Shown here one piece after another: positions 45,420-54,246 of a stretch of DNA of 64,000 nucleotides (the stretch's first letter is position 1; each line of letters starts with the position of its first letter). The position numbers and the translations under genes are program-made. A model generated the notes under the pieces. It was not told the origin of the DNA and did not search any database. It worked only from the letters and a program-made list of their open reading frames with translations. This DNA is from Desulfosudis oleivorans (lineage in GTDB: Bacteria; Desulfobacterota; Desulfobacteria; Desulfobacterales; SURF-7). The stretch covers positions 162,776 through 226,775 of the forward strand of contig DYJD01000009.1 in the NCBI GenBank assembly GCA_020723325.1, read 5' to 3'.

Positions 45420-46000
45420 AAAACACATCCAATAAGACTTTGTGGGGTTCGATCATTGGCGGAATTGCTTCGTTGTTTTCTTTGCTTGCGGCCGGCGGCG
45501 CAAGCTGTCTGGGAATCTGCGGACCGATTTGCGCCGCCCCCTTGGCTTCCTTATTTGGCCTTTCAGTAGCAGGCTCTTCTGCCTCACCGGTCTGGAAAGG
45601 CCTGCAACCCATTTTGATTGCCGTGAGCGCTGTTGCCTTTACCGTGGCCTTTTTCTCCCTGTATCGAAATACAAACAAACTGGAGGGGTGCACAGATACC
45701 TCTTGCGGCTGTAAGGGAGCCGGCGATAAAAAACACCGTCAGCGTCTGGCCAAGACTATTTTTTGGATCAGCCTGGCTGCCGGAATCTGTTTTATCGTTT
45801 ATCCAATTGCCACCGAGCATTTGCTTATTAAGGAAAAGCTTCCATCTCAGGATCAAATTCAGCCTCAATGCTCTCAACCGACAAATCCTGATATGACTGA
45901 ATCCATAAGCGGACCTGGTGGACTTCGCTGTAATAAACCCTGCCGAAATACTCAAAGCTCAGGAGCCCTTGGTGCAATCAAACCAAATGATACGAAATAG
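45416..46000 (+). CDS. Cysteine-rich membrane protein of an arsenic-type cluster
   Basis: 194 residues, not firmly recognised. Hydrophobic segments at about 10-30 ([20 protein letters not shown]), 33-52 ([20 protein letters not shown]), 62-80 and 113-133; Cys pairs [14 protein letters not shown] and TDTSCGCKG recall MerT-like transporters. The C-terminal 60 residues are polar. Overlaps the fusion gene by ATGA, so it is translated with it. A metal(loid)-transport role is inference from context. Confidence 0.65.
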   Translation: MKNTSNKTLWGSIIGGIASLFSLLAAGGASCLGICGPICAAPLASLFGLSVAGSSASPVWKGLQPILIAVSAVAFTVAFFSLYRNTNKLEGCTDTSCGCKGAGDKKHRQRLAKTIFWISLAAGICFIVYPIATEHLLIKEKLPSQDQIQPQCSQPTNPDMTESISGPGGLRCNKPCRNTQSSGALGAIKPNDTK

Positions 46001-46015
46001 AAGGAGGCAATGAAC

Positions 46016-46114
46016 ATGAAAGGTTGGACAGCATTACCTATTGCTGTTTGTTGTTATTCTTCCCCACTCCGGCATTCAAGCGGTTCAGGGTCACCACACT
46101 GCCGAAGATCATAA
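46016..46114 (+). pseudogene. Truncated start of a further cluster gene
   Basis: AAGGAGG at 46001-46007 sits 8 bases before ATG 46016, an excellent start site directly after the membrane-protein stop, yet the frame MKGWTALPIAVCC runs only 32 codons and then enters sequence antisense to the EamA gene end. This looks like the first dozen or so codons of a lost gene, cut by a deletion that joined the cluster to the EamA region. Confidence 0.55.
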
Positions 46115-46946
46115 GGCTGCCGATCCAGAAACGCAAGCTGGCCGGATCACCTAAAAAGACGATACCCACAATGGCGGTGAAAATCACCTCGCTGGACATG
46201 AGCACCCCGCCTTCCCAGCCCCGGCAGTAAAAAAAGCCTTGATTCATCAGGAGCTGGGCGCTGAGGGAGGAAAGAATGATGCCCAATACCATGACCCATT
46301 CCAGGGCGGTGGCCGGGAAAATCGGTTGCAGACAAAAAGCCGGCAGGGTCACCAAGGCCCCCATCAAACATAAATACAGATAGATCACCACCGGCCCGTT
46401 GGTTTTCCGCAGGGCGCGGATAAAAGTCACGGTTATGCCTGCAAAGATGCCGCCCACAATGGCCATGGCCTGCCCTAAAAACCCGCCTTCGATTTTGAAA
46501 TCCATGAGCACGCCGATGCCGATAATTACGATGGCGATGCAAACCATCCCGGACTTGCCGATGCGCTCGCCGTAGAGCAGGAATGAAAACACGGCGGAGA
46601 AGGCCGGAAAAGAGTAGAAGATTACCAGCACGGTGGATACCGGCAGCAAACGAATGGCCGTGACCATGGCAAGGAACGCCACGGCCCCGGTGCATCCCCG
46701 GATCACCAGCAAGCGTATATTCCGGCCCCTATATGGATTCCCTTGCCGTCCGAAAAGGGCCATAATGATCACCAGCCCGCCGAAAAAACGGTAAAACCCG
46801 ATATGCCAGACCGTATAGTGCGGCCCGATCATTTTGACCAGCAGATTCAAAACAGTGAATAATAGGGCGGCGGAAAGCATGAACAACGGGCCGGCAAAGG
46901 CCGCCTCCAGACTCACCGGACCGTTTGCTTGCTCTGGTTGTTCCAT
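46038..46946 (-). CDS. EamA-family (DMT) permease
   Basis: 302 residues, ten hydrophobic helices in two EamA repeats: FMLSAALLFTVLNLLVKMIG to LLVIRGCTGAVAFLAMVTAI, and GQAMAIVGGIFAGITVTFIR to FTAIVGIVFLGDPASLRFWI. Family members export amino acids, purines or other metabolites; substrate cannot be told. Starts immediately after the stop of the upstream lipoprotein gene. Its last residues (GVGKNNNKQQ) lie in the breakpoint region with the truncated gene on the other strand. Confidence 0.9.
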   Translation of the reverse strand: MEQPEQANGPVSLEAAFAGPLFMLSAALLFTVLNLLVKMIGPHYTVWHIGFYRFFGGLVIIMALFGRQGNPYRGRNIRLLVIRGCTGAVAFLAMVTAIRLLPVSTVLVIFYSFPAFSAVFSFLLYGERIGKSGMVCIAIVIIGIGVLMDFKIEGGFLGQAMAIVGGIFAGITVTFIRALRKTNGPVVIYLYLCLMGALVTLPAFCLQPIFPATALEWVMVLGIILSSLSAQLLMNQGFFYCRGWEGGVLMSSEVIFTAIVGIVFLGDPASLRFWIGSLMIFGSVVTLNRLNAGVGKNNNKQQ

Positions 46947-47618
46947 CTACTGCATTCCATGGCTTTCATTCTGCGACGTACCACCCTCGGCAGCCTCCTT
47001 TATTTTCATTAGCATCACATCCTCCCGGCTGAGGGGCACACTAACTTTCTCCGGAACGTGCTTGCCCAAATAAGGTTGGGAAGCCGCCACAAGATATGGA
47101 AAAATCTTATTCAGTTTATCATTTTTGCCCACATGGGTGGCCGTGACCCGCCACAATTGTTTTATCTTGCCGGTCTTGGCATATTCCCTAAAATCCACTG
47201 CACCGATGATCAGATACCTCAGATAGGTGGTAACCTTTTCCTTGCGGACATAAGTTCTTTCAGCCATACGCACTATAGAAGTGTGATCATCTAATTCCGT
47301 TGTCAACAAATCATGTTCGCTGGGCGGCCCGCTCCCATATGATAGAATAATGACCACTTCAGCCCCTTCCAGATCATCGGTCTTTTTCAAACCGTTCAAC
47401 CCAAGTGCTTTTTCCACATATTTCCTGAATTGGAGACGCTGATCTTCGGTTTGTTCTTGGGCGCCTTTACCCTCCAGAATGAAAAAGGCATTACCGGCCT
47501 CCTGGTTATTTTGGTTTTCTGCATAAACGTTTACATGCGTGAATTTCTGGTGACTGCAGCCGGCTGCGATCAGGACCAACAGCAGACACAAATTGAAACG
47601 GTTCGTTTTCTCGCCCAT
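46947..47618 (-). CDS. DUF4136-like lipoprotein
   Basis: 223 residues. Lipobox Cys21 (LLLVLIAAGC). Middle region AFFILEGKGAQEQTEDQRLQ, LQFRKYVEKALGLNGLKKTD and DLEGAEVVIILSYGSG follow the DUF4136 logic (tyrosine/phenylalanine-rich start, calcium-free alpha-beta domain). AAGGA lies 8 bases before the ATG. Stop codon directly abuts the EamA start. Function unknown. Confidence 0.68.
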   Translation of the reverse strand: MGEKTNRFNLCLLLVLIAAGCSHQKFTHVNVYAENQNNQEAGNAFFILEGKGAQEQTEDQRLQFRKYVEKALGLNGLKKTDDLEGAEVVIILSYGSGPPSEHDLLTTELDDHTSIVRMAERTYVRKEKVTTYLRYLIIGAVDFREYAKTGKIKQLWRVTATHVGKNDKLNKIFPYLVAASQPYLGKHVPEKVSVPLSREDVMLMKIKEAAEGGTSQNESHGMQ

Positions 47619-47710
47619 TGCCTGATTTCCTTATGCCTCTTTCTCCAGGAGATTGTTCCACCACTTATAATAAAAAAATCGGCATTGGCCATTGTCTCGG
47701 CCATCCTCCA

Positions 47711-47743
47711 TCGTGGGAGCGGCTTCCAGCCGCGATACGGCCG
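47711..47743 (+). repeat. REP-like hairpin repeat, copy 3
   Basis: TCGTGGGAGCGGCTTCCAGC then CGCGATACGGCCG, identical in its core to the copy at 44379. Lies in the 265-base gap between the DUF4136-like lipoprotein and the OmpA-family gene. Confidence 0.7.
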
Positions 47744-47883
47744 AAATGGTGATCAAGGCCAAAAAAATCATTTGTTTAAACTCGATAATTTTTGTAATCT
47801 GCCGATATAATGTAAAGGCATCTAACCGGCTTGTTTCTTTACCAAGGTCACTCTAGCAGAAATTGTAAATTATAGCCAGCACC

Positions 47884-48882
47884 ATGAAGCACTTCTTATA
47901 TTTTCTAAAAATCGGAGTCTGCGGAATGTTATTGGTTCCGGCAGCCATTTCTTCTCAGGCCAAGGAAAACCTCCGGGAAATAATGGTGGAGCTGCGCAAC
48001 GGGGACCTGATAACCAGTTCGGATTTTCATTCCATTCCGGCCCGGAACGGTACTCCCTTTCCTTTGCAGGAAAAATACCGAAAGTTGACATCCTTGAATT
48101 TCAGCGAACTGGTGCTCCTCCAGGGCAATACGGCCTACCGTCTGGATCGTAACGACATACTCGAAACCGTTTCCAGCATCGAACTTTTGGAGCCGAATCT
48201 TTGCCCCTATAAAGACGGCCGTATGCGCATCGTAAAAAAAAACGGTGCTGTCCTGGACGAACTCAATGGAACCCTGCTCCGCTATATCGGATATCCGGAT
48301 GCGGCTGCTTATTTGCTGATCCAGCGTTTTGATAATTTCTACAAAGATTGGAGGCGGGCGGAATTGGATATCCGCGAAGTGAAAAAAATCATTTTCGATC
48401 CGCAGACCTATCAGCCTTCAGCCCCCAAACCGACCCAACGCAAAATCGAAGAATCCCCTTTAAAAGGCTTTGAAACAACATCGGAAGGAATAAAAACCAG
48501 GCTGCTCACCAAAGGAACAGATGGTGATTGCGACAAAGTCAACCTGGCCGTGGAATTCGATTTTGATTCATCCCGAATTCGCCCCGGCTCCCATTCACTG
48601 CTGGACAATGTGTGCCGGGCCTTGCAAGATCCTGAACTGGCCGACAAGACCATTCAGATTACCGGCCATACGGATTCGGACGGCCCGGAAGCCTACAACC
48701 TGAAGCTGAGTTATCGCAGGGCCGCGTCCATCCAAGACTACCTGGTTAAAAAATGCCCCATCCCCAAAGCGCGCCTGCTGCTGATCGGTCAAGGTGAACT
48801 GCACCCCCTGGTTCCCAACACTTCCAGCAGGAATAAACAAATCAACCGACGTGCTGAAATTAAAATCGTTGAAATTTTTTAG
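47884..48882 (+). CDS. OmpA-family outer-membrane/peptidoglycan-binding protein
   Basis: 332 residues: signal peptide (IGVCGMLLVPAAISSQA), an unassigned N-terminal half, and a C-terminal OmpA-like domain (VEFDFDSSRIRPGSHSLLDN, ITGHTDSDGPEAYNLKLSYR, RAASIQDYLVKK, INRRAEIKIVEIF). The conserved GHTDxxG and NRR residues for peptidoglycan binding are intact. It ends 11 bases before the RIFT-barrel lipoprotein, so they may be co-expressed. Start codon has no strong ribosome site. Confidence 0.85.
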   Translation: MKHFLYFLKIGVCGMLLVPAAISSQAKENLREIMVELRNGDLITSSDFHSIPARNGTPFPLQEKYRKLTSLNFSELVLLQGNTAYRLDRNDILETVSSIELLEPNLCPYKDGRMRIVKKNGAVLDELNGTLLRYIGYPDAAAYLLIQRFDNFYKDWRRAELDIREVKKIIFDPQTYQPSAPKPTQRKIEESPLKGFETTSEGIKTRLLTKGTDGDCDKVNLAVEFDFDSSRIRPGSHSLLDNVCRALQDPELADKTIQITGHTDSDGPEAYNLKLSYRRAASIQDYLVKKCPIPKARLLLIGQGELHPLVPNTSSRNKQINRRAEIKIVEIF

Positions 48883-48893
48883 GGAGGAATCAA

Positions 48894-51518
48894 ATGATTC
48901 ATCTGTTCACGAAGATGGGGAACCTGCTCAGCCGCTTTCATTTCCTGCGCCTGCCGTTGATAATTCTTGCAGGTTTATTGGTAAGCACATGCGGCGGGGG
49001 AGGAAGCAATCCTCCGGCGCCGAGTTCCACTGCCGCAGCCGACTTCAGCATGAGCCTTTCCCCATCAAGCCTGAGCATCCAGGCAGGGCAGACAGGCGCC
49101 ATTACCGTCAACCTCACCCGCAACAATGGTTTTTCGAGTCCGGTTGCCGTGGAAGTCCATTCCCCTCCCGCCGGCATCACCGGGTCCACAAACATTACCG
49201 CTGATTCCGGGACCCTCACCATCTCCGTGTCCGGCACGGTCTCCCCGGGTACATATACCTTGCAAGTCCTGGGCGTTGCCGGCACTCTGTCACACTCGGC
49301 GGATGTGGGCCTGACAGTGACCGCACCGCCGGTTATACCGACCACGAGCCCGTCTTTCCACATCCCGGCTCCGGATGGAACCTTTACCGGCCAGGTCAAT
49401 GTCACCACCGGTCTCCCCATGGCCAAGGGCGTCATGGCCGACCCGACCCAATGGCACCTGGAAACCGCAGCCGGCACATCTGTTCCGGCCCAGTTGGATA
49501 TTGCCGCGCTTTGGCCGGATTCCTCCGTGCGTTGGATACATGTTTCCCATGTCGGTGATGTGGCTCCTGGTGGCTCAACCATCTATCGCCTGATGTCCGG
49601 GGCTCCCGCCGCGGTTTCCAATGCATTGCAAATAACCGATGCTGAAACCGGCCTCACGGTGAACACCGGCACCACCGTATTCGTCTATACGAAAAACCAA
49701 TTCCAGGTGGCGGAGCGTCTTTTCACCTTGCAGAGCGGCGGCAATCAATACACCGCTGTGCCGGCTGATACGGCGGGCTTTAATGTCTGGCCGGCGATCA
49801 TCCAACCCTGGCAGGTGGAAGTCCAGGGGCCCATCAAGGCCGTGGTGAAAGTAGAAGGGGACTGGCGCGACTCCGGCAACACCACCCTGGATCCATTGAT
49901 TCGCTGGCGGGCCCGGCTCACCTTCTGGCGGAACTCGGACCAGGTTCGTTGTGAATTCACCCTCCGGAATTTGCGCAATTACGATACCCCGCTGGAACCG
50001 CTGGATCACTCCTTCCATGCCCTATTCATCGCCTCCCTTTCCGCCGGCGGCACGGCCTTGCTGCCTGCCGACCAAAACCTGGGGGCTGCCTCGGAAAAAA
50101 CATTTTATCTTGAACTGGGGAGCGGAACAATAACCAACCGCGTGCTGGACTGGGACCCCAATGCGGATTTTCCAGTTGTCGCCCCGTATCCGGTGGGCTT
50201 TCCGAATCCGGCATACGTGGCCGCAACGGAAGCTTTCGGACCCTTTGCCGCCCCTGTCACCGGCGGCAGCGGCGAATCCCAGGAAGCCCTGGACCGTTAC
50301 GAAAAATTGATGCGCTCCATGGCTGTGAGAGCGGATGTGGAAACACCGCTCTGCGCCCGCCCGGGGTCGGACTCGGCCGTGGCGCACCTGGCCTTGGATC
50401 GGGGGAACTGGATGAATTACGGCTGCCTGCAATGGGCCGCCAACGGCTGTCCCCAGATTTATTCGCGCAATCACTATGACTGGGTCCTGGGACTTTACCA
50501 GAACGCCCTGCGCCTGGGACGGGTGGAATTGCTTGGTCTGGCCCAGATTATGGCCCGCCATGAATTGGACCTGGACCAATATCATACCATTGATCATGGC
50601 CCTTTTTACAATTTCATGCGCAATTGGGAAGAAGGCAGCCATGCAAGCCCGGGCAACTGTTTCGGCCTGGGCCGGCCCACCCACACCTGGAACCGCGGAT
50701 ACCTGCTCCACTATTTATGGTGCGGAGAACGGCGCGGCTTGGACGTGGTAAACGAACTGGTGCAAGGGACCCAGGCCTATTTATACGAAGGCACGGGCCA
50801 TCCTTGGCTGGAACGGGAAATCCGGTTCCAGGGGTGGATGTCGGAAATCTTTTTCAGCCGTTTCTTGCTGGACCCCCTCACCCCCATCGATACGGCCGAA
50901 GGCCCCAAGACTCCGTCCCAGGTCCTGGCTGATGTACTTGAAGGCATCATCCAATTGGAAGAAACCGACGGGTCCCATGGGTATGTGCTGGAGCCTGACG
51001 GCGCCGGAGCCATCACCAATCGCGTGCACATGCTGCTGCTGCGCTATGCGGCCGTGCCCATGATCAATGCCTATGAATACTGTTTAAAGGGCTCCGGCCA
51101 TATCTTGGAATCCCGGCTCAGGGCCTGCAATGAACGCATTGCCCGTTTCCTCGTGGCACGGACCGAAGGCGGAACCACCACGGATGGGACTTATACTCCC
51201 TACCGCTTCTGGACCTATTGGAGTCTTGACGGGTCCACGGAAGGCGACCCGGAATACAGTTGGACCCAGGACATGGCCGACATAACAGGCTGGCTGTGGC
51301 TTCAGAACGGCGAACAGGCCCTCCTGGATTATGCTCGCCGGGCTTTCCGGGATTTCTCCTTCTTCCGGGACGGACCTAGTGCTCCCACCGTCCGGGTGGC
51401 CACCCGCTTCGGCAGTTGCGTTTATTGGGATACGGAAAGCAAATTGAACGGCTGGTTCCTGCGGGGCGGCCAATGGTTTCTGAAAGCGGAAAAAGAGGCC
51501 CGCAGTCAAGGAAAATAG
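48894..51518 (+). CDS. Lipoprotein with RIFT-barrel (YetA/PcRGLX-like) region
   Basis: 874 residues. Lipobox Cys33 (LAGLLVSTC), a Ser/Gly-rich spacer, an Ig-like domain at about 45-135 (LSIQAGQTGAITVNLTRNNG), then a RIFT barrel-like region (TGLPMAKGVMADPTQWHLET, WPDSSVRWIHVSHVGDVAPG) and a large alpha-rich C-terminal region with HYDWVLGLYQNALRLG and FMRNWEEGSHASPGNC, resembling exo-rhamnogalacturonan lyase-like proteins. Catalytic residues cannot be assigned. GGGAGG lies 6 bases before ATG. Polysaccharide binding or cleavage is inferred only. Confidence 0.72.
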   Translation: MIHLFTKMGNLLSRFHFLRLPLIILAGLLVSTCGGGGSNPPAPSSTAAADFSMSLSPSSLSIQAGQTGAITVNLTRNNGFSSPVAVEVHSPPAGITGSTNITADSGTLTISVSGTVSPGTYTLQVLGVAGTLSHSADVGLTVTAPPVIPTTSPSFHIPAPDGTFTGQVNVTTGLPMAKGVMADPTQWHLETAAGTSVPAQLDIAALWPDSSVRWIHVSHVGDVAPGGSTIYRLMSGAPAAVSNALQITDAETGLTVNTGTTVFVYTKNQFQVAERLFTLQSGGNQYTAVPADTAGFNVWPAIIQPWQVEVQGPIKAVVKVEGDWRDSGNTTLDPLIRWRARLTFWRNSDQVRCEFTLRNLRNYDTPLEPLDHSFHALFIASLSAGGTALLPADQNLGAASEKTFYLELGSGTITNRVLDWDPNADFPVVAPYPVGFPNPAYVAATEAFGPFAAPVTGGSGESQEALDRYEKLMRSMAVRADVETPLCARPGSDSAVAHLALDRGNWMNYGCLQWAANGCPQIYSRNHYDWVLGLYQNALRLGRVELLGLAQIMARHELDLDQYHTIDHGPFYNFMRNWEEGSHASPGNCFGLGRPTHTWNRGYLLHYLWCGERRGLDVVNELVQGTQAYLYEGTGHPWLEREIRFQGWMSEIFFSRFLLDPLTPIDTAEGPKTPSQVLADVLEGIIQLEETDGSHGYVLEPDGAGAITNRVHMLLLRYAAVPMINAYEYCLKGSGHILESRLRACNERIARFLVARTEGGTTTDGTYTPYRFWTYWSLDGSTEGDPEYSWTQDMADITGWLWLQNGEQALLDYARRAFRDFSFFRDGPSAPTVRVATRFGSCVYWDTESKLNGWFLRGGQWFLKAEKEARSQGK

Positions 51519-51579
51519 AGTTATCAATGATCCGGCCCCAAAAAAAATTTCAGCCTTGATTAAAGTTTCGGCCGGTCAG

Positions 51580-51752
51580 AAAAATCCGAAATTCGAATAT
51601 CGAAATACGAAACAAATTCGAATTACCAAAATTCAAAGAAAACAACATTGGCAAACGATACAGCCAATAAGCCGCTGCTTTTTGTTTTGGTTATTTGATC
51701 ATTGAAATTTTGAATTTGTTTCGAATTTCGGATTTCGATATTCGAATTTAAT
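51580..51752. repeat. AT-rich inverted repeat, copy 3
   Basis: Starts AAATCCGAAATTCGAATATC and ends GATTTCGATATTCGAATTTA; first 55 bases nearly identical to copy 1 (29494). Occupies most of the 305-base gap between the RIFT lipoprotein and the NUDIX gene. Confidence 0.75.
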
Positions 51753-51823
51753 TTTTTGGGGCAGGCTGTCGATGCCCAAAGGAAAACGATTGTCCCAGCA
51801 CTTGCACTGGAAAAAGCGCAATA

Positions 51824-52501
51824 TCAGCGCCAGGCAAAATAAGGCTGATCATAGTGGGCCACCCGGGTGGCCCTGCCGAGAATCGCCACTTCCCGGAACT
51901 GGTAGATGATGGCGGCGGTGGGCGCCGCGATCCAAGTATCTCCCACCGGCATGAACAGTACCGGACTGCCCTCCCTGCCGGATTCATCCAGGATGGGCGC
52001 ATCCTTGCGCATGAACTCGGTAATGGGAATACGATGAACCGAAGCCACCTCCGCGGGATTGGGTTTTACATTCACTTCCCCGCCGATCCAGACCACCACC
52101 GGTGTGATAATATATCCGGAACGGGTAGTAAAATCATCCAACCTCCCCAGGATGTTTTCCGGCCCTGCCTTCACCCCCACCTCCTCGGCCAGCTCCCGCA
52201 GGGCCGCTTGTTGCGGGCTCTCTCCCTCATCCAGGCGTCCGCCGGGGAAGGCCCACTGGCCGGAATGACGTTTTAATCTGGAAGCCCGTCGGGTCAATAC
52301 CAACGCGGCCTGGTCGGAAGCAGCGGCGGTCATGCCCAGGCTGCGGATGCCCGGCTGCTCGGAAACCGGCGCCACGGCAATTGCCACGGCCGCCTTGACA
52401 TGTCCCGCTGCCTCGTGTTTTCGGGAATCGAAGCGCAATAGGTTGTTACTGATCCGCTCCTGCAAGTCTTGATTATATGTGAGGTAATCCGCGACTTCCA
52501 T
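51824..52501 (-). CDS. NUDIX hydrolase, CoA-pyrophosphatase type
   Basis: 225 residues. NUDIX box complete at 87-110 (GGRLDEGESPQQAALRELAE then EVGV), preceded by LTRRASRLKRHSGQWAFPG, the SxxxxHxGxxxFPGG pattern of CoA pyrophosphatases (NudL/YeaB-like). These cleave CoA or acyl-CoA to phosphopantetheine derivatives. The N-terminal 60 residues are extra helical sequence. Located 88 bases upstream of the oxidoreductase 3' end. Confidence 0.88.
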   Translation of the reverse strand: MEVADYLTYNQDLQERISNNLLRFDSRKHEAAGHVKAAVAIAVAPVSEQPGIRSLGMTAAASDQAALVLTRRASRLKRHSGQWAFPGGRLDEGESPQQAALRELAEEVGVKAGPENILGRLDDFTTRSGYIITPVVVWIGGEVNVKPNPAEVASVHRIPITEFMRKDAPILDESGREGSPVLFMPVGDTWIAAPTAAIIYQFREVAILGRATRVAHYDQPYFAWR

Positions 52502-52589
52502 CTTCCTTCACAATGCCGGCAGCGCAGCCGCATTTTCGTAAAATATCCGTTTTTCAAGGCCCTTGTCGTTCGTGCAGGCCATCTTGACT

Positions 52590-53921
52590 CTATTTGTAAA
52601 TCAGGCGGTCCTCCATCTTCATAAATCCCCGGATGGCATGGGCCGCCCCGTATGAAATCAAATCCGGCGGCCAGGGGAATGTTTTGCGCCCCACAAAAAA
52701 CATCTCGGTGCGGGCGGTCTGCCGGCCGCAGATCAATTCAGCTATGGTACGGCCGTTCATGAAGGTCATGGAAACCCCGTGTCCGATGCAGCCCAGGGAA
52801 AAAATCGCCTTGCGATCCTTGCCAAGATAGCCGATCACCGGCGCCATATCAAGTGTAACCGACACCGGACCGCCCCAGCGATGGGTGATTTCAATTCCCT
52901 GCAATTGGGGAAAAACCTCGGTTATATGCTTTTCCAGAAGGGCGAAGATCCGGTCGTTCAGATCCCGGTTTAAATCCCCGCCGTAACCGAAAGAAACGTC
53001 CCCGCCGCCCATGACGATACGGTTGTCCTTGGTCAGGCGATAGTAATGGATCAGATCCCTGGCATCTTCAACGCCGGCCCGGCATTGCCATCCGATGGAA
53101 TCCAATTGCCGGTCCGACAGGGGCGCGGTCATGACGATATGGGTAAAAGCCGGAAGTTGCAGGGACTTGAGTTGCGGGAAAAGCACCGAATAGGCATTGG
53201 TGGCCAACACCAAATACTCTGCCCGCAGAACGCCTTCTTCCGTCCGGATCTTGAAATTACCTTTGGAGTCGCGGCTGAAATCTTTCACCGGCGAGCACTC
53301 ATGAATACCGACGCCGGCTTCTTCGGCCAATTTTTTCAAACCCCGGGCCAGTTTAGCCGGATGCAGAATCCCGCAACGTGGTTCAAACCAGCCCAGCTTA
53401 TAATAATCCGTATGGAATTCTGCAGCCAGGCGCTGTCTATCCCAGCGCTCCACGCCGCCCAGGCCCCATTGGGCCATGATGCTGAAGTCATGCTCAACCC
53501 GCTTTACTTGTGCCGGACTGGTACCCACCAGTAGATAGCCGCTGCGTTCATAATCGCAATCGATCTGTTTTTGAGTGATCAATTCATGGAGGTAATCAAC
53601 GGCCTTCTCCATATAAGTATGGGCGGCCCGGGCCCGTTGGTCGTCAAAACGGAAACGGGTGATGCCTTTGGTCAGGCCGAACAGGGTCATGGAAAAACCG
53701 CCGTTGCGGCCCGAAGCGCCGTAGCCGCATACATCCGATTCCACCACGCGCACATCCAAATTTGGATTGAGTTGCTTGAGGTGATAGCCGGCGGATAAAC
53801 CTGTATAGCCGCCGCCGATGATAGCCACATCCGAACGTTCTTCTCCGGTCAAGCCGGGGTTGGGCGTGATGGCCGCGGGCAAGGATTCAAGCCAATAGCT
53901 TTTTGCACGGTAATCCGTCAT
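52590..53921 (-). CDS. FAD-dependent oxidoreductase (DadA/PuuB-like)
   Basis: 443 residues. N-terminal Rossmann motif GGGYTGLSAGYHL near residue 34, VVESDVCGYGASGRNGG, a substrate domain, and the C-terminal FAD loop (FSLGCIGHGVSMTFMNGRTI). Matches the gamma-glutamylputrescine/D-amino-acid oxidase-like flavoproteins; typical N-terminus SYWLESLP is present. Start at 53921 has AAGGAGG 6 bases upstream. Transcribed from a promoter at 53995-54021 with a palindromic sequence downstream of it. Substrate uncertain. Confidence 0.9.
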   Translation of the reverse strand: MTDYRAKSYWLESLPAAITPNPGLTGEERSDVAIIGGGYTGLSAGYHLKQLNPNLDVRVVESDVCGYGASGRNGGFSMTLFGLTKGITRFRFDDQRARAAHTYMEKAVDYLHELITQKQIDCDYERSGYLLVGTSPAQVKRVEHDFSIMAQWGLGGVERWDRQRLAAEFHTDYYKLGWFEPRCGILHPAKLARGLKKLAEEAGVGIHECSPVKDFSRDSKGNFKIRTEEGVLRAEYLVLATNAYSVLFPQLKSLQLPAFTHIVMTAPLSDRQLDSIGWQCRAGVEDARDLIHYYRLTKDNRIVMGGGDVSFGYGGDLNRDLNDRIFALLEKHITEVFPQLQGIEITHRWGGPVSVTLDMAPVIGYLGKDRKAIFSLGCIGHGVSMTFMNGRTIAELICGRQTARTEMFFVGRKTFPWPPDLISYGAAHAIRGFMKMEDRLIYK

Positions 53922-53994
53922 GAAATGCCTCCTTCTTTTCAAATCCAGGGCTTGTTGAAAAACCTGAATATTAATTTAGTTGATTGACTAACTA

Positions 53995-54021
53995 ATTATA
54001 TCCATCGCCGTCAGATGTCAA
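53995..54021 (-). promoter_or_regulatory. Promoter and palindromic operator of the oxidoreductase gene
   Basis: Minus strand: TTGACA (54021-54016), 15-base spacer, TATAAT (54000-53995); the spacer is short, so the -10 may shift by two bases. Immediately downstream, plus strand 53976-53995 reads TTAGTTGATTGACTAACTAA, an inverted TTAGTT/AACTAA pair resembling a TetR/GntR-class operator. Confidence 0.5.
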
Positions 54022-54155
54022 CCCCTTCCTTTTCATTATGATTTTAGGCTCTACTACCTCTTCCCTTGCTTCTTCACCCACGGATCAAACGGTTTTACAA
54101 GTGGTCCTAAACAGCTTTCGTGAAAAGATCAGAAACAGAATCAATATTTCCTTTC

Positions 54156-54186
54156 TTGACAAGCCCCTTGCCCACTGTACTATAAT
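54156..54186 (+). promoter_or_regulatory. Sigma-70 promoter upstream of the choice-of-anchor-U protein
   Basis: TTGACA at 54156-54161 and TATAAT at 54181-54186 with a 19-base spacer; overlapping TACTAT gives 16. The next gene starts at 54247. The gap 53922-54246 holds this and the divergent promoter and no gene. Confidence 0.6.
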
Positions 54187-54246
54187 TCTCCCGTTTTCAA
54201 TGGGGATAAAAAATAAAAACTTTTACAACCAGCCAGGAGTCCGCCC

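Noticed and set aside
47777..47811. Possible sigma-28 promoter (GCCGATAT at 47801) before the OmpA-family gene
   Set aside because: The nearest TAAA is 20 bases away instead of 15, and no proper -35 element is present. TATAAT at 47806 also lacks a spaced -35.
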